A stretch of DNA of 64,000 nt from Macrotrachela quadricornifera (lineage: Eukaryota > Rotifera > Eurotatoria > Philodinida > Philodinidae): positions 710,902 through 774,901 of the forward strand of contig JAJEKB010021031.1 of the NCBI GenBank assembly GCA_022393335.1. Direction: 5' to 3'. Numbering within the stretch: position 1 is the stretch's first letter; each line of letters opens with the position of its first letter. A program made the translations under genes and the position numbers. This document shows, in pieces, positions 50,200 to 61,815 of this stretch. The notes under the pieces are model-generated. The model was not told where the DNA came from. It searched no databases and saw only the letters and a list, made by a program, of their open reading frames with translations.

Positions 50200-50813
50200 T
50201 GAATAAAACTCAAATAAGTAGATAAACAATATGAAAAATCAGCGTCTTTCGTCTTTTATTCTACACGTTCTGTCCGCTTTTCAGTAGCAAACCAAGATGA
50301 TTAAAATTGATAAGAAAAGATAAGAACAGGTTATTGTCCACAATATGTTGTGGTCTTCATCTTTCAAGATTAATTCTCTTCGATTATAAGATATTTATAT
50401 TAGAAACAAAAATATACTTTGATTCGACATAGAATATAAACAAATATTACATTCTAAATTCAAATTTATACATATTCATGATTTTTAGTTTCATTTTTTG
50501 TAATATCAAACATTAATACATTATTATAATCATTATCAACAATGTTTATATGTGTTTTAAAAGTCTTTTTCACATCTTAAATATAGTCTAGATGAAATAT
50601 TTCAAGTATTGGAACATGCTTCATATTAAAAATGCTCATAAGTGAAAGAATAATCAATACATTTATCTGCCTTTTCACCACGTTTCAATACAGAAATGTC
50701 TTAAAACGGCAAGATTTATATCGAAAATGTATCTACCAACATTTAAAAAAAATATAATTGGGTAATTACATCAGTCTTACAAAAGAACGCAAAAAAAAGG
50801 TATTTTTTTCTCT
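50200..50813. other. Divergent promoter region between glucosidase and F-box genes
   Basis: About 0.6 kb of A+T-rich DNA separates the two divergent starts. No defined element is recognised. Confidence 0.45.
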
Positions 50814-51728
50814 ATGATAACATTCCACGTGAGTGACATAAGTGTCCATAAAACAACTGCTTTACCGACAATTTTTTTGATCATGACAAAGAGAATTGAT
50901 GATTGTACATCGTTTTCACTGAATTGTTTCTCCAATGAAATCTTACTTCACATATTCTCCTATTTTTCATTTGAAACAATTGTCAATGCTCGAGCTGTTT
51001 GTCGATTATGGCATTTTCTCATTCCTCAAGCCATTAAACCTTTGTATCAAATGCTTCTCTCAAAATACCTCTTGAACTCCATTCCAATAGATCTTCCTGC
51101 ATATTTTCAAGTGACAGTTGATCAACGTCAATCATTTGTAAATCATGTGGAATCTACTTACAATATTCGACTTCCTGATGAATTTCGTATAATATTGTTG
51201 GAATGGCCATCTCGATATCCACCAACAGGAAGTCAATGGCCAGAAATATTGTGTTGGTATGCTAATAAAGTGTGTTTAAATTGTTTAAAAGAAGGTGAAC
51301 AATGTCAATGTTATCATCCTGAATTGGTCAGCGATTACGATATCACATTAACACTATCGCTCTTGTCATTGGTGATGGATAATCTTTCTATTGAAAAATC
51401 TAATGATGATGATTTATTTGCATGGGAACTTTTTGATAATCCACCTCGATTAATTGGAAAACATAGTGAAGAGCAAACAAGAAGAATGATTCGTCTTTAT
51501 TCTGAGACATTGAAACAACGAACAGATTCATCTCTTTGGGTATCATTATATATTAAATGTTTGCCTTTGGATAGATATGGAACTAAAGATGACGTTGATC
51601 AAGGATGGTTTTGTTTAATTTTGAATGGTAAAGCAAAAGGTGAAATTCATGGATGGAAAAGTGGATGGTATGATGGATGGGAAGCCAATTCATTTTTGGA
51701 ATTCTCTCCAAAACCAATAATAAATTGA
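50814..51728 (+). CDS. F-box protein with SMI1/KNR4-like C-terminal domain
   Basis: 304 residues from the ATG at 50814 (the ATG at 50883, residue 24, is an alternative), single exon. An F-box occupies residues 36-75 (SNEILLHIFSYFSFETIVNA, then CRLWHFLI), the segment that binds SKP1 in SCF ubiquitin ligases. Downstream, RLPDEFRIILLEWPSRYPPT (about 115-140) and the C-terminal GEIHGWKSGWYDGWEANSFL resemble the two ends of SMI1/KNR4 (SUKH) domains, whose hallmarks are an LP-x-DF start and a closing ANSFxEFL. Two Cys pairs (CLNCLKEGEQCQC) could hold a metal. It would present a bound protein to SCF. F-box plus SUKH-type folds are known in animal FBXO3; the substrate here is unknown. Confidence 0.75.
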   Translation: MITFHVSDISVHKTTALPTIFLIMTKRIDDCTSFSLNCFSNEILLHIFSYFSFETIVNARAVCRLWHFLIPQAIKPLYQMLLSKYLLNSIPIDLPAYFQVTVDQRQSFVNHVESTYNIRLPDEFRIILLEWPSRYPPTGSQWPEILCWYANKVCLNCLKEGEQCQCYHPELVSDYDITLTLSLLSLVMDNLSIEKSNDDDLFAWELFDNPPRLIGKHSEEQTRRMIRLYSETLKQRTDSSLWVSLYIKCLPLDRYGTKDDVDQGWFCLILNGKAKGEIHGWKSGWYDGWEANSFLEFSPKPIIN

Positions 51729-54410
51729 CAAATTCATTTGAAGAATTTTTATTCTATTTTTATTTGCTTCAGTATCTGTCTAAATTCTCTCAAAGATTAA
51801 AATAGATCACTAGAAGAGAAAAAAATCTTGTTTATTTTGTTCTTTCTCGTCTTCGTGTTCATTAGCAAGCGCATGGTACGCATGTATCTGCTATTTGCAG
51901 TTATACAAAATGATAGAAAATAAATCACTTTATTCCCTTTTCTGAAAGAAAGGGTTATAGGGCGTTTAAATATGCCGGCTAAAATGCTTAAAGTTTGTCT
52001 GTCGAACCAAGCCAACCAGAATTCAGTATTCGCTAAACCAATGAAAATCCACCAAGAGTTCTAAGAAAACTTCGGTACACAGGCTTTTGGGGTCAGGGAA
52101 TCGATTGGTGGTGTCAGTTTTTTAAAATTTTTCGGAATTAATCTTTTTGTGTTTTTAGACAAAAAATAGGCTTTTTCCGAAAAAAATTTTTTCTTATAAA
52201 GTTTGACCAAGGGTGATCGGGGTCGGGGAATCGAATGGTACTATTAGTTTTTCAATTTTTAAAATCAGACGATTATTGAAATAACAACTTGAATGTTTTT
52301 AAATAAATTTTACAGTTTCACAAAACATTCTTGACATTCGTTTTATTGTTAAAAGACTTTCTTATATAAAATTATAAAGTTTTTCCTTTCATAAAAAATT
52401 GATTTTATGTATTTTAAACAGTGTAATTATCTACTAGATGACAACTAGTATTTTATGAAAAAATAAAATCATTCTTATGCATTAAAACATAATCAGTAGT
52501 TGATTTAACATGTGAAATAATAATAATGCGTTAAATTACATTACAACTTAACCGATAGTTAATTAAATATATCATTTAATAATAATGCACCGTAATGCCT
52601 GAAAACAATGTTTCTCTCTATATGGGTGTTTTACATTTTGAAAATCTTTACAAGATATTGTTTTCAAAAGAACATCATTGTCAAAAGCTTAGAACGCGTT
52701 AAAGCTTGATAACTAATGACCATGTAAATGTATGAAAATAAAAATATATTATGATATATTTAAAAAACTTCAGCAGAGTGATTCATGAGTAAGAGAAACA
52801 GCACAAAGACAAAAAATACAATATTAACATACATAAACTGTTGGAAATTATTTTGTTCAATCCAAGAAACAAGCATTGTATGATTGACTATATGAAATAC
52901 AAGTATCATTCCATGTGTATTTTGTGGAAATAAGGAAATTGGCTGACAATCATAAGATCAATATGTGTAATTTTGTATTAATGATTAGACAACCAATTAG
53001 CATCGTCTCATTCTATAAGCTTCATTGCGATTATTTAAGTAAATTAATCAGGTGCTGATTTTGATATAATATATATATATACGGTCGAATCATCGTCATA
53101 CTCTTTCAAAATAACTCGCTTGACAAGATAATTCGAAAGGCCTCGCGTGAAATCTTTATTATTTATTCTATTTTCTCTTATGAATTCTTCCTATTCTCCT
53201 TTGTCTTCATTTATTTATTTATTTATTTTAATTATTTTTTCTTTCTCTCTCATTTATTATATTTTTTGTTTGTTTGTTTATTTACTTATTAATATTAACA
53301 AAAAGTATTCAGAAAAATTTTAAAAATGTTAAAAATAATATTTATTTCTAATATTATCTTCATTACAATATATATGTATAGTTGTTGTTGACTTATTTTA
53401 TTAGAATAATTGAATTTATTCTAAAACAAATTGAAAGAGTTTTCAAAAGATTTCAATGTACGATTCCAAATAAAAAGGATTTCTTACATATAAGAAAGGT
53501 TTTTCTTGATGCCACAGAAAATAAAATAAAGAAGACTGAACTTAATTTCGAAGTCGTATTTTTGTGTCATTTTCTTTCTGTAAAGGAATGAATGATTTCT
53601 CGACCCGTTTCCACCGATTATGGAAAAATTGTTTTTCAGATACAGCCATTTGTAATAAAAACCGATCATTGGTTCCAAAAAATTGTATAACCTTCAAGAT
53701 TATCTTGTAAAGAAGAAACCAGATCGATCAATGCTCGTAATTAAGATTTAATTACGAGTGGTTAAATATGTAATCCGAATGAGGATTGAGAACTAATTAG
53801 AAGGTGGAACAAACATCACCTTCATCCCAAATAAGTGTTCTTTTAAATTACTCACCTGGTTTTTACACTACAAAAACACTTCATATTCTATCAGATAGGC
53901 ATTCTTTTACAAATCTTTTGTAAAACATTTGAAAACTGGTAAAAAAAAATTTGGTTTCATCAACAACCAATAACAAACGTAGTGATCAATCAACAAATTC
54001 AACATTACTGATAATAAATTAAGTTTCATCAGACGATTTCCTATAGCAACCCATTCGACTGTTCAATCATTGTTTTATGTATTGTTTCCTTTACATGTTA
54101 AGATAGAGAGGCTCATTCAGCCATCTAATATTATCCGTATTCTAAGTAGGTCCTCTCGACCCTAGGATACTATCTTTTGTACATAAAGTTTTATGTAAAG
54201 TTTTCTGCATTTTTGTAAAATTCTGAAGAAGTAGGGTTCAAATCTCACAGAAACTAGTCAATAAACAACAATAAACAAACAAAAAAGTTTTTTATTTTTA
54301 TTTTTTCAAAAACATCTGGAGTTGAGTATTTCTAAAAAGACTCTATAGTTAGTTTTTAAAAAGAATTAACTCGATATTCTTTCTTTTTTTTCGTATTAAG
54401 TATTCGATTA
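51729..54410. other. Intergenic, A+T-rich, nothing firm
   Basis: Two similar short blocks (about 52075-52110 and 52203-52245) share GGGGTCAGGGAATCGAWTGG and neighbouring TTTTT-rich text, a local direct repeat. At 53729-53758 a CTCGTAATTAA/TTTAATTACGAG hairpin occurs. At 53205-53290 ATTT/GTTT microsatellite-like DNA. Open frames here have no domain character. Confidence 0.45.
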
Positions 54411-54412
54411 AT

Positions 54413-55312
54413 ACCGGGTGTTTGAAAAGTCACTTACCAAAAAAAAATTCGAATATCTCTCTTACAGCTCGAGCAAACGAACTGATTTTTTTTATCAATG
54501 ATAGAGGCATGTTCAAAGTTTATATCTATAAAGACATGTCTAGAGAGGCGCTTTGTTAAGTATCATTATTGATTTGAACAAAAAAATGTTTACTTTTTTA
54601 CAGATAGGAAGAAAAAACAATATACTTGACAAAAGATCTCTCTAGACATGTCTTTATCAATATGATGCTTGAACATACCTCTATCATTGATAAAAAAATC
54701 AGCTCGTTTGCTTGAGCCGTAAAGGAGATATTCAATTTGTTTTTCGACAAAATGACTTTTCAAGATTGCCCAAAAAGTACACAACGGAGGAAAAATTGAT
54801 TATCTCCATTATGGTTCGAGCAAACGGGCTGATTCTTTTATCAATAATAGAGGCATGTCGAAGCTTCAGGTTCATAAAGACATGCTTAGAGAAATTCTTC
54901 GTTAATTATATTGGTTTTTTTTCGTATCTGTGAAAAAGTAAACATTTTTTTGTTGAAGTCATTTGTGATACTTAACAAAGGTTTTCTCTAACCTTGTCCG
55001 TATGGATTTAAAGTGTGAATATGCCGCTATTATGAGTAAAAAAATCAGTTTGTTTGGTTGAGCTGTAGCCGAAATACTCAATTTTTTCTTGGTAAGGTGG
55101 CTTTTGGCTCACCCTATTCCTATTTGTGAAAAAATAAAAATTTTTTTGTTCAAACTAATAATGTTACTTAGCAAAGCGTCTCTCTAGACATGTCTTCATG
55201 AATATAAACTTTGAACATGCCTCTATCATTGATAAAAAAATCAGTTCGTTTGCTCGAGTCGTAAGGGAGATATTCAGATTTTTTTTTGGTAAGTGACTTT
55301 TCAAACACCCGG
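54413..55312. mobile_element. mariner-like MITE with TA duplication, built of five inverted/direct monomers
   Basis: The ends CCGGGTGTTTGAAAAGTCAC (left, from 54415) and GTGACTTTTCAAACACCCGG (right, to 55312) are perfect inverted repeats flanked by TA. Inside, one monomer of about 170-190 bp, recognised by ATCAATGATAGAGGCATGTT, AAAGACATGTCTAGAGAG and GCTCGAGCAAACGAACTG, recurs about five times in orders plus, minus, plus, minus, minus. No coding capacity. TA target and short inverted ends fit a non-autonomous Tc1/mariner element. It lies inside the left end of the 1.27-kb palindrome. Confidence 0.8.
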
Positions 55313-56584
55313 TATATAGATTTTGTTGCAACTAATATTTTTATTCTTTGAAAATTGATTGCGAATTCTTCCACATGGTATGACTTTATCAATTAAGATA
55401 GTTACGTCGTAAAAAAAAGTTTCTAATTATACATCAAAGCATCTTGCTTACTGACATCAACATCATTTGCTTTTTAGTTACGTGACAAATAATCACTTTT
55501 ATGTCTATTCAATGTTTATTCATTGAAACAGTGAATAATTATTTTACATGAAAGGAATTCTTTTGTAAATTAATAAAGTGAGATTTATTCTAGCAAATCA
55601 AAGTATATACAATGGCCGCCAAAATTATCCGACTAAACACGATATTTTTCTATTCTTATTTGTATTCTTAAAACTATGTAAGTTAGAGAGCTCGGACTTT
55701 CGTCGAAAATTTAACATATAGTGTTTAATATATGCATACGAAATTTCAGATTCATCCATAGAGTTGTTTGGTTTTTATAGATGATACAATTATATAACAC
55801 TCTTTCCACTGACGCTAAAATTATCCGATCAAAATTTTTAGTGAAATTTTTAGCTAGGCATTACAATATAAAATTCTATGTACGATAACTAGTCTGTATG
55901 AGTAAGTTGTTGTCTCCACAATGGACTAGTTTTTGTTGTATTTAGATATATCTAAATACAACAAAAACTAGTCCATTGTGGAGACAACAACTTACTCATA
56001 CAGACTAGTTATCGTACATAGAATTTTATATTGTAATGCCTAGCTAAAAATTTCACTAAAAATTTTGATCGGATAATTTTAGCGTCAGTGGAAAGAGTGT
56101 TATATAATTGTATCATCTATAAAAACCAAACAACTCTATGGATGAATCTGAAATTTCGTATGCATATATTAAACACTATATGTTAAATTTTCGACGAAAG
56201 TCCGAGCTCTCTAACTTACATAGTTTTAAGAATACAAATAAGAATAGAAAAATATCGTGTTTAGTCGGATAATTTTGGCGGCCATTGTATATACTTTGAT
56301 TTGCTAGAATAAATCTCACTTTATTAATTTACAAAAGAATTCCTTTCATGTAAAATAATTATTCACTGTTTCAATGAATAAACATTGAATAGACATAAAA
56401 GTGATTATTTGTCACGTAACTAAAAAGCAAATGATGTTGATGTCAGTAAGCAAGATGCTTTGATGTATAATTAGAAACTTTTTTTTACGACGTAACTATC
56501 TTAATTGATAAAGTCATACCATGTGGAAGAATTCGCAATCAATTTTCAAAGAATAAAAATATTAGTTACAGCAAAATCTATATA
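55313..56584. repeat. 1,272-bp near-perfect palindrome without spacer
   Basis: The centre is between 55948 and 55949 in TTTAGATATATCTAAA. Each arm is 636 bp. By eye only two mismatches (near 55325) are seen between arms, with no length difference. Within each arm are two Tc1/mariner-like ends: CAATGGCCGCCAAAATTATC (55610; mirrored to 56287, flanked by TA) and CACTGACGCTAAAATTATCC (55807; mirrored to 56090). So the palindrome holds a 678-bp and a 284-bp nested inverted-repeat unit. No protein is encoded. Confidence 0.92.
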
Positions 56585-56768
56585 TTAATCGAAATGAGTT
56601 TGCACACATTCGCTTTTCTTCTTGCTATAATTCTGAAAAAATAATAAATTTGCAAATATTGTTTAATTTGTTTTTGTCAATTCGTGAACATTATTATATC
56701 ATACAAAGTAATAAAAAAACGCAATTAGTTGCATACAAAGCATTTTTAATACTATACTATTTTTTTAA

Positions 56769-57919
56769 CCTTTTCACGGCGATGTGACCTACCGGTGGGT
56801 TACACTATATTTTAAGAAGAAACTGTATAGAAAAGCACTTTCTTTTTGTTTTTTCCTTGGGCGAAGGTTAATCATGATGTGTCATTTGATCAACCTCCAA
56901 AATTTTTTGATTCCTTTATCCTACAGCAGGATGTTCTTGTTAAAATATTACAGAGAAAAAAAGTTATTATGGGCAGAGCAGAAGATTTGTATTTTTATTT
57001 TTTTGCTGATGCGTAGTTCACTTCCCTTGATTGTTGTTCCATGATTTTTCATAGCAGCCAGTTCAGAGCTGTGAACATTGTGCGCAGATTCTTCCATATC
57101 TTCAAGCTTCTGATCAGAGAATTAGGTTTTTTTTTGGCTTGTTGATTTTTGTCTCTGACCAGATTTTAAATTTTCCATTGGCCTACCAAGCCGTAGCATG
57201 ATCATACATCTTGTGTTAGAATTTCCCTTAAAGATGCATTAGGCACTTCATTTTTGCCGTCCCCAACATTAATTCAAATATTACTTTTTCATATCATTTT
57301 ACAATTCGTCCGAGGCATCTATAGTGTGTTGACAACTGATCAGATAAACCTATATCTTATTTTCCTTCATTGTAATTGAGGGCAACTGTGCTTCTATGAC
57401 TTTTTATTTATTCTTCCTCAAAGGCTGAAGATTTAAATTACACCTTAACAGAGTCGTTATCCAAATTACTCATATCACTTAGCAAGTTAGTATCGCCTGT
57501 ATCAGTTACTTAAAATAGCACTGAAGTCATTGCAAACTTTCGGTCTTTTTCATACAACTGCGGAGTAGCAGGCAAAAATAATGCTGTGCAAAGAAAACAG
57601 AAACTAGACTGAAGCTTTGCTACTGTATCTTGTCCACACCAAGTCAAACATATAAGAAAAAGAGAGAAACAAACTTCAGTAACTATTTAAATCGATGTAA
57701 AAATAGAATCCTCTATGTTATGATGCAAATAGAACAAGAATAAATCGAGAGCACTTCCGAATGTTATAAGAAATATGGCCATAAATCAAAAGCGAAAAGA
57801 CGAAGGAATGGCTGCACATAACGAAAAGAGCAAAGAGTGCATTTATCAGGAATTGACACACATAAAAAATAAAAGATATTACAGCTAGTTTTTATGAAAA
57901 CTGAATCACTGTGAAAGGG
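56769..57919. mobile_element. piggyBac-like element flanked by TTAA
   Basis: The left end CCTTTTCACGGCGATGTGAC and right end (reverse) CCCTTTCACAGTGATTCAG are similar inverted repeats beginning CCYTTTCAC. Each is bordered by TTAA (56765-56768 and 57920-57923), the target duplicated by piggyBac transposases. The 1.15-kb interior has only short frames (for example 56784-57044) and no recognisable transposase DDD motif, so it is non-autonomous or badly decayed. Confidence 0.72.
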
Positions 57920-57923
57920 TTAA

Positions 57924-58572
57924 AACTTGCAAGATCTTTTGAAAATGAATGAATTGATGAATCTTTTTAATAGATCATTACTACTGTAATTTTATATTTT
58001 GTAACATAATATTATCAGCTTTACTCACTATAAAATATAATTATTTTTACTTATTGATTAATACATTTTCAAACTTTAGTTGGAAAAAAAACTTTATAAT
58101 GATATTTTAGTGAATACTATAATTATTCAGCAGCACTGAAAAATATACAATATAATTAATTGAGTGAAGTTTTTATAACAAGTTTAAAAGTAAAATCTCT
58201 CGAACGTGATATAATACTTCTATCTGTCTTCATCTGTTCCATCAACATCTCAGTACAGTCATCATTAAAATTATTATGAAAGCAATCTCGATGCTTTGTA
58301 TCCCAAAATGCATAAACAAACTAAAATTTTTTAGTAAATGTCGATAAAAAAATACGTCAAATACTTAATCTTTAAAGGCGTTATCTGCTAATGAGTTACT
58401 AGAATCAACATCATGGAAGATATTATTTGTTCTCATTATTTTGCTCTATAAGTGTACAAAGTTAAAAGGTGTGCATTCGTGCCTGCCAATATTAAATGAA
58501 ATTGTTGCATTTTTTTCTTTAAATAATCTCTCACATTCAACATTTGACGTTCTCAAATACCTGCTTATTGCA
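57924..58572. other. Upstream region of receptor 3
   Basis: A+T-rich DNA; the open frame upstream of 58573 (from 58441) starts with TTG and is not needed for the receptor. No promoter element is recognisable. Confidence 0.4.
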
Positions 58573-59547
58573 ATGGCTAACAATTCCACAGAAATCATTG
58601 GTTCTAGTACAAACACTACGAATGTTTCGACTGTTGAGACAAATATTTTATATTGGCTACTATTATTTGGTGAAGTGATATCCACACCCTGTTATCTCTT
58701 CATGTTCTATCATCTTTTCGATTATAAAGTCATACGAAAAACTCTTCAAAACCATGCTATTTTTATTTTACTTTGTTTCAACTTTATTTCTCTCATGATA
58801 GATGTATCACTGACATTGGATTTTTGGCGACTCGGGTACAAATCACTATTTACCCCTGCTCTTTGTCTACTTCATGCGTATGTAGACTTTGGTATTTGGT
58901 ATGGAGCTGTCTTCTTGATGCTTTGGACATCGATTGAACGGCATATTATCATCTTTCATTCAACTCTGTTGAACACAGCACGTGGGCGTCTTCTTTTCCA
59001 CTATATTCCACTTGTAGCTTTCTCTCTATATGCACCAATTCTATATTTTTATCTTATTGTCTTGTGTCCTTGTAAGCGTACTTACGACTCTCGAAAGAAT
59101 TTGTGTGGTGCTGTATGCTATCGTCGTACAGTTCCTGCTTGGTTCACTTTGTTTGAATCAATTGCCCATTATATCATTCCAATATTACTTATAGCTGTAT
59201 TCAGTATCAGTCTTATTGTTCGTGTCATTATACAGAAACGTCGTTTACGCCAGAATATTAGCTGGAGTCGACATCGGAAAATGATCATTCAACTAATATT
59301 AATATCTATTGTCTACCTTGTTTCAGATCTTCCGGATGTTATCATCAAGATTGTGCAGTGGTCTGGATTCCCTAATTTCCTCAACAGTGCCATATTGCAA
59401 AATATTGCATATCTTTCATATGTACCAGCCATAGTATTGCCATGTGTTACTCTTATGGCATTGCCTGAGCTAAAGAAGAAGCTTAATGCATTAATTATTT
59501 TTAAAAACAACCGACGAAATGTTGCTCCTTCAACCCAACGCATCTAA
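58573..59547 (+). CDS. Rhodopsin-like seven-transmembrane receptor (receptor 3)
   Basis: 324 residues from the ATG at 58573, single exon; an upstream in-frame TTG at 58441 is not used as the start because the ATG gives a normal Asn/Ser/Thr-rich extracellular N-terminus with several N-glycosylation sites (NNST, NTTNVS). Seven hydrophobic segments follow. The helix-3 end is SIERHIIIFHSTLL, the family mark shared with receptors 1 and 2 (ERH for DRY). The third loop is KRRLRQNISWSRHRK. The second extracellular loop is Cys-rich (CPCKRTYDSRKNLCGAVC), nearly parallel to receptor 2. Helix 7 ends in LPELKKKL as in receptor 1 (LPEIKKKI). Orphan class A GPCR. Confidence 0.87.
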   Translation: MANNSTEIIGSSTNTTNVSTVETNILYWLLLFGEVISTPCYLFMFYHLFDYKVIRKTLQNHAIFILLCFNFISLMIDVSLTLDFWRLGYKSLFTPALCLLHAYVDFGIWYGAVFLMLWTSIERHIIIFHSTLLNTARGRLLFHYIPLVAFSLYAPILYFYLIVLCPCKRTYDSRKNLCGAVCYRRTVPAWFTLFESIAHYIIPILLIAVFSISLIVRVIIQKRRLRQNISWSRHRKMIIQLILISIVYLVSDLPDVIIKIVQWSGFPNFLNSAILQNIAYLSYVPAIVLPCVTLMALPELKKKLNALIIFKNNRRNVAPSTQRI

Positions 59548-60170
59548 TTATCTTCGATTTTACCTAAAACTATTGAAAAATTTCCAGTTCAAGTTGTCAA
59601 AGAACTATTATTGACGAAGTTTATTGTTCATTGTAATAATATTGTGCGTTAGTTATCTGTCAAATTGTGTTTGTCTTTCTAAAGTTATTTAAATATTTAG
59701 TCATTGTTTTTGGTGTTAAATAATATTAAAGATCTGTACAACCGTACAATAAGAGTTAAAATGTATGTGATGAGTACAAAATAATAAATAGAGTGTTGTT
59801 TCAGACGTTGCATTTTGTTCCAAGCGTCGAGTAATGAAACGTAACTATAATTTCATATTTAGATGGATTTAATCATGAGTATTATTTGGCAGTCAATCAG
59901 ATATAGTGCTACCTTTTGCCGATTTTTGAGAATTTATGTGTTATTTTCTTTATACTTTCGTATTCTAGATGCTAATAATGATCTAGTAAATTCATTTCAG
60001 ACGCGTATACATAATGAATCTCACTTCATCTATATTCTATAAGAACAAAACAATACATGTCTGTAAATGCCAGAACAACAAAGAATGAAACATTGCTTAA
60101 GCTCACATCATCACACAAAAAGATAGAGGATTGAAAACACGAGGCGAAGCGCAAGAATCATCCATATATG
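59548..60170. other. Intergenic stretch, nothing recognised
   Basis: A+T-rich DNA after receptor 3 with no supported feature. Confidence 0.45.
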
Positions 60171-60179
60171 GTCATGACA

Positions 60180-60590
60180 GCACCCTAGCTGTCACTCGAT
60201 GAGTATTTCGATATGTCGATCTGAGGCTTTCGATAGGTTGATAAAACTGAGAATTGTTGACCCGTCGCAAACCCATCTTCCTATCGGAAAGTGGCACTCC
60301 GAAGGGTCGGCCTACAAATTCGATGGCCTCGACGCACCCATCTTCGATGAATTTTCGTGGTTTCGATGGGTCAAGTTCGTGGGACTTCGAATGGTCGCTA
60401 TTCCAAGCACTCGAAATTTTTATAAATTTTCAAAAAATTTTTCGTTTTGTATCTAATTTTTTCCGAGTCATTGATACCTATCGAATGTTTTTTCGAGCTG
60501 TCGATGCTTATCAAATATTTTTGCAGAACACAAGATTCGAACATATGTACTTACGATTGTGATGCTTGTATAGATCAGATGAACTAAATA
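60180..60590 (-). repeat. TCGA-rich repeat with tRNA-like head
   Basis: Dense TCGA/TTCGAT words from 60198 to 60530, ending in AGATTCGAACATATGTACTTACGATTG at about 60534-60560 (first 20 bases shared with 2193-2215). On the minus strand this end reads as a tRNA-like B box with an upstream CATCTGATCTATACAAGCAT part similar to the SINE head at 38.5 kb. The open frames at 60199-60562 are repeat by-products. Confidence 0.55.
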
Positions 60591-61419
60591 TGGTGTTTTA
60601 ATCTAAGATAAATCTATATATCTTTATCAAATATACATAACTTCGACACTAAGTTTTCTTTCACATAATAATTTATTTATTTTTATAATATTTATCTCTT
60701 TTAAAATCCCTTTTATAAAGCTCATTTATTTAATTTTAATTTATTTATTTTTTTTATTTATATATTAGTTTTTTTTCCAAAAGTCTTTTATAAATATAGT
60801 AATTATCGATGATTGAGACAAACAGTTCTATCTATTATAGGTCTCGTTGTATTGAGTAGAAGGCTCAGATTTATGCTTAAAAATAAACTAGAATATGTTG
60901 TAGTTAATATGAATACATAAAAAAATAATAATAGAAATATTGGAACAATCTAGAATGAAGATAAATCTCATTTTTCTAGTAGCTTTAAGTTTAAAATCTC
61001 CTAGTATTTCAATAATCTTGAGGATTGTGAACCATATTGATTGTTCACTTCAAAACAATCCCTTCGATTAAGTCTTTGCTAATGAGTCACTGAAAAATGG
61101 AGTGACATCAAGAGATCGGAATGTTTGATACCTTTAAAAACTAAAATTCATTGTAAATATATTTTCTTCAGAAATGTGAAAATATTCTCTCATAATTTTA
61201 GTTATAGTTGATGAATAATCTTGTCAAAATCTTAAAACTATGTAAATTCATCTATCAAACAAAAATTCTCTGATGTTATCGGTCTAAAAATAAAAGATTA
61301 CCCACAAATTGAATTTCGAAGTTTTCAACGAGCAAAATTAAAATGAATGATCGAAACTATTTTATTAATAAGTTTCCTCTCACCGAGCACCTCATATTCC
61401 GATAAGCTTCAACTAATCG
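60591..61419. other. Intergenic stretch, nothing recognised
   Basis: A+T-rich DNA between two TCGA-rich repeats; TTTATTTA-type low complexity at 60660-60790. No gene. Confidence 0.45.
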
Positions 61420-61815
61420 ATATCATATGGAGCAATCAAAAGTATCTTGCCGAAAGATCTCCTCTTTCCAAGTAGTCGCAATTTCGATAGGCTTCGAGCG
61501 GTCGAAAAAGTGTTCGAGGAATCGAAAATGACTACATGATAGAGCAATGTTTCCAACCACTCGGTATGTCGTTGGATTTCGGCTGATCGGAATCAGATCG
61601 AGTAATCGAAAGTCTGTTTCTGATAGCTTTCCTTTCTTCGAGCAGTTAGAATCCCGATGGGTTTCGGCCGGTCGAAGTGTATCTGAGGAGTTGAAAATGA
61701 GTATGCGATGAGACAATGCTTTCGAGGGTTCGGAATTCGATGATTTCGAGGAGCTCGAAATTCGGACAGAATGGGAAAAAATATATATATTTTCACGATT
61801 CGACCACTCATCGTT
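61420..61815 (-). repeat. TCGA-rich repeat fused to the end of the LRR gene
   Basis: Words such as TTTCGATAGGCTTCGAGCGG (61484-61503) and TTTCGAGGAGCTCGAAATTC with CAGAATGGGAAAAAATATAT (61742-61790) match the bodies at 1.9 and 60.2 kb; the latter parallels CTTCGAGGGCTCGGAAAAAA and CAGAATGAAAAAATTTCGG at 2087-2130. It supplies the last ~75 codons and the stop of the LRR reading frame. Confidence 0.55.

Noticed and set aside
56784..57044. 86-codon frame inside the piggyBac-like element
   Set aside because: No transposase motif; composition from A+T-rich DNA.
60199..60562. Two frames of 85 and 102 codons
   Set aside because: TCGA-rich repeat; frames start at arbitrary points and share no protein features.
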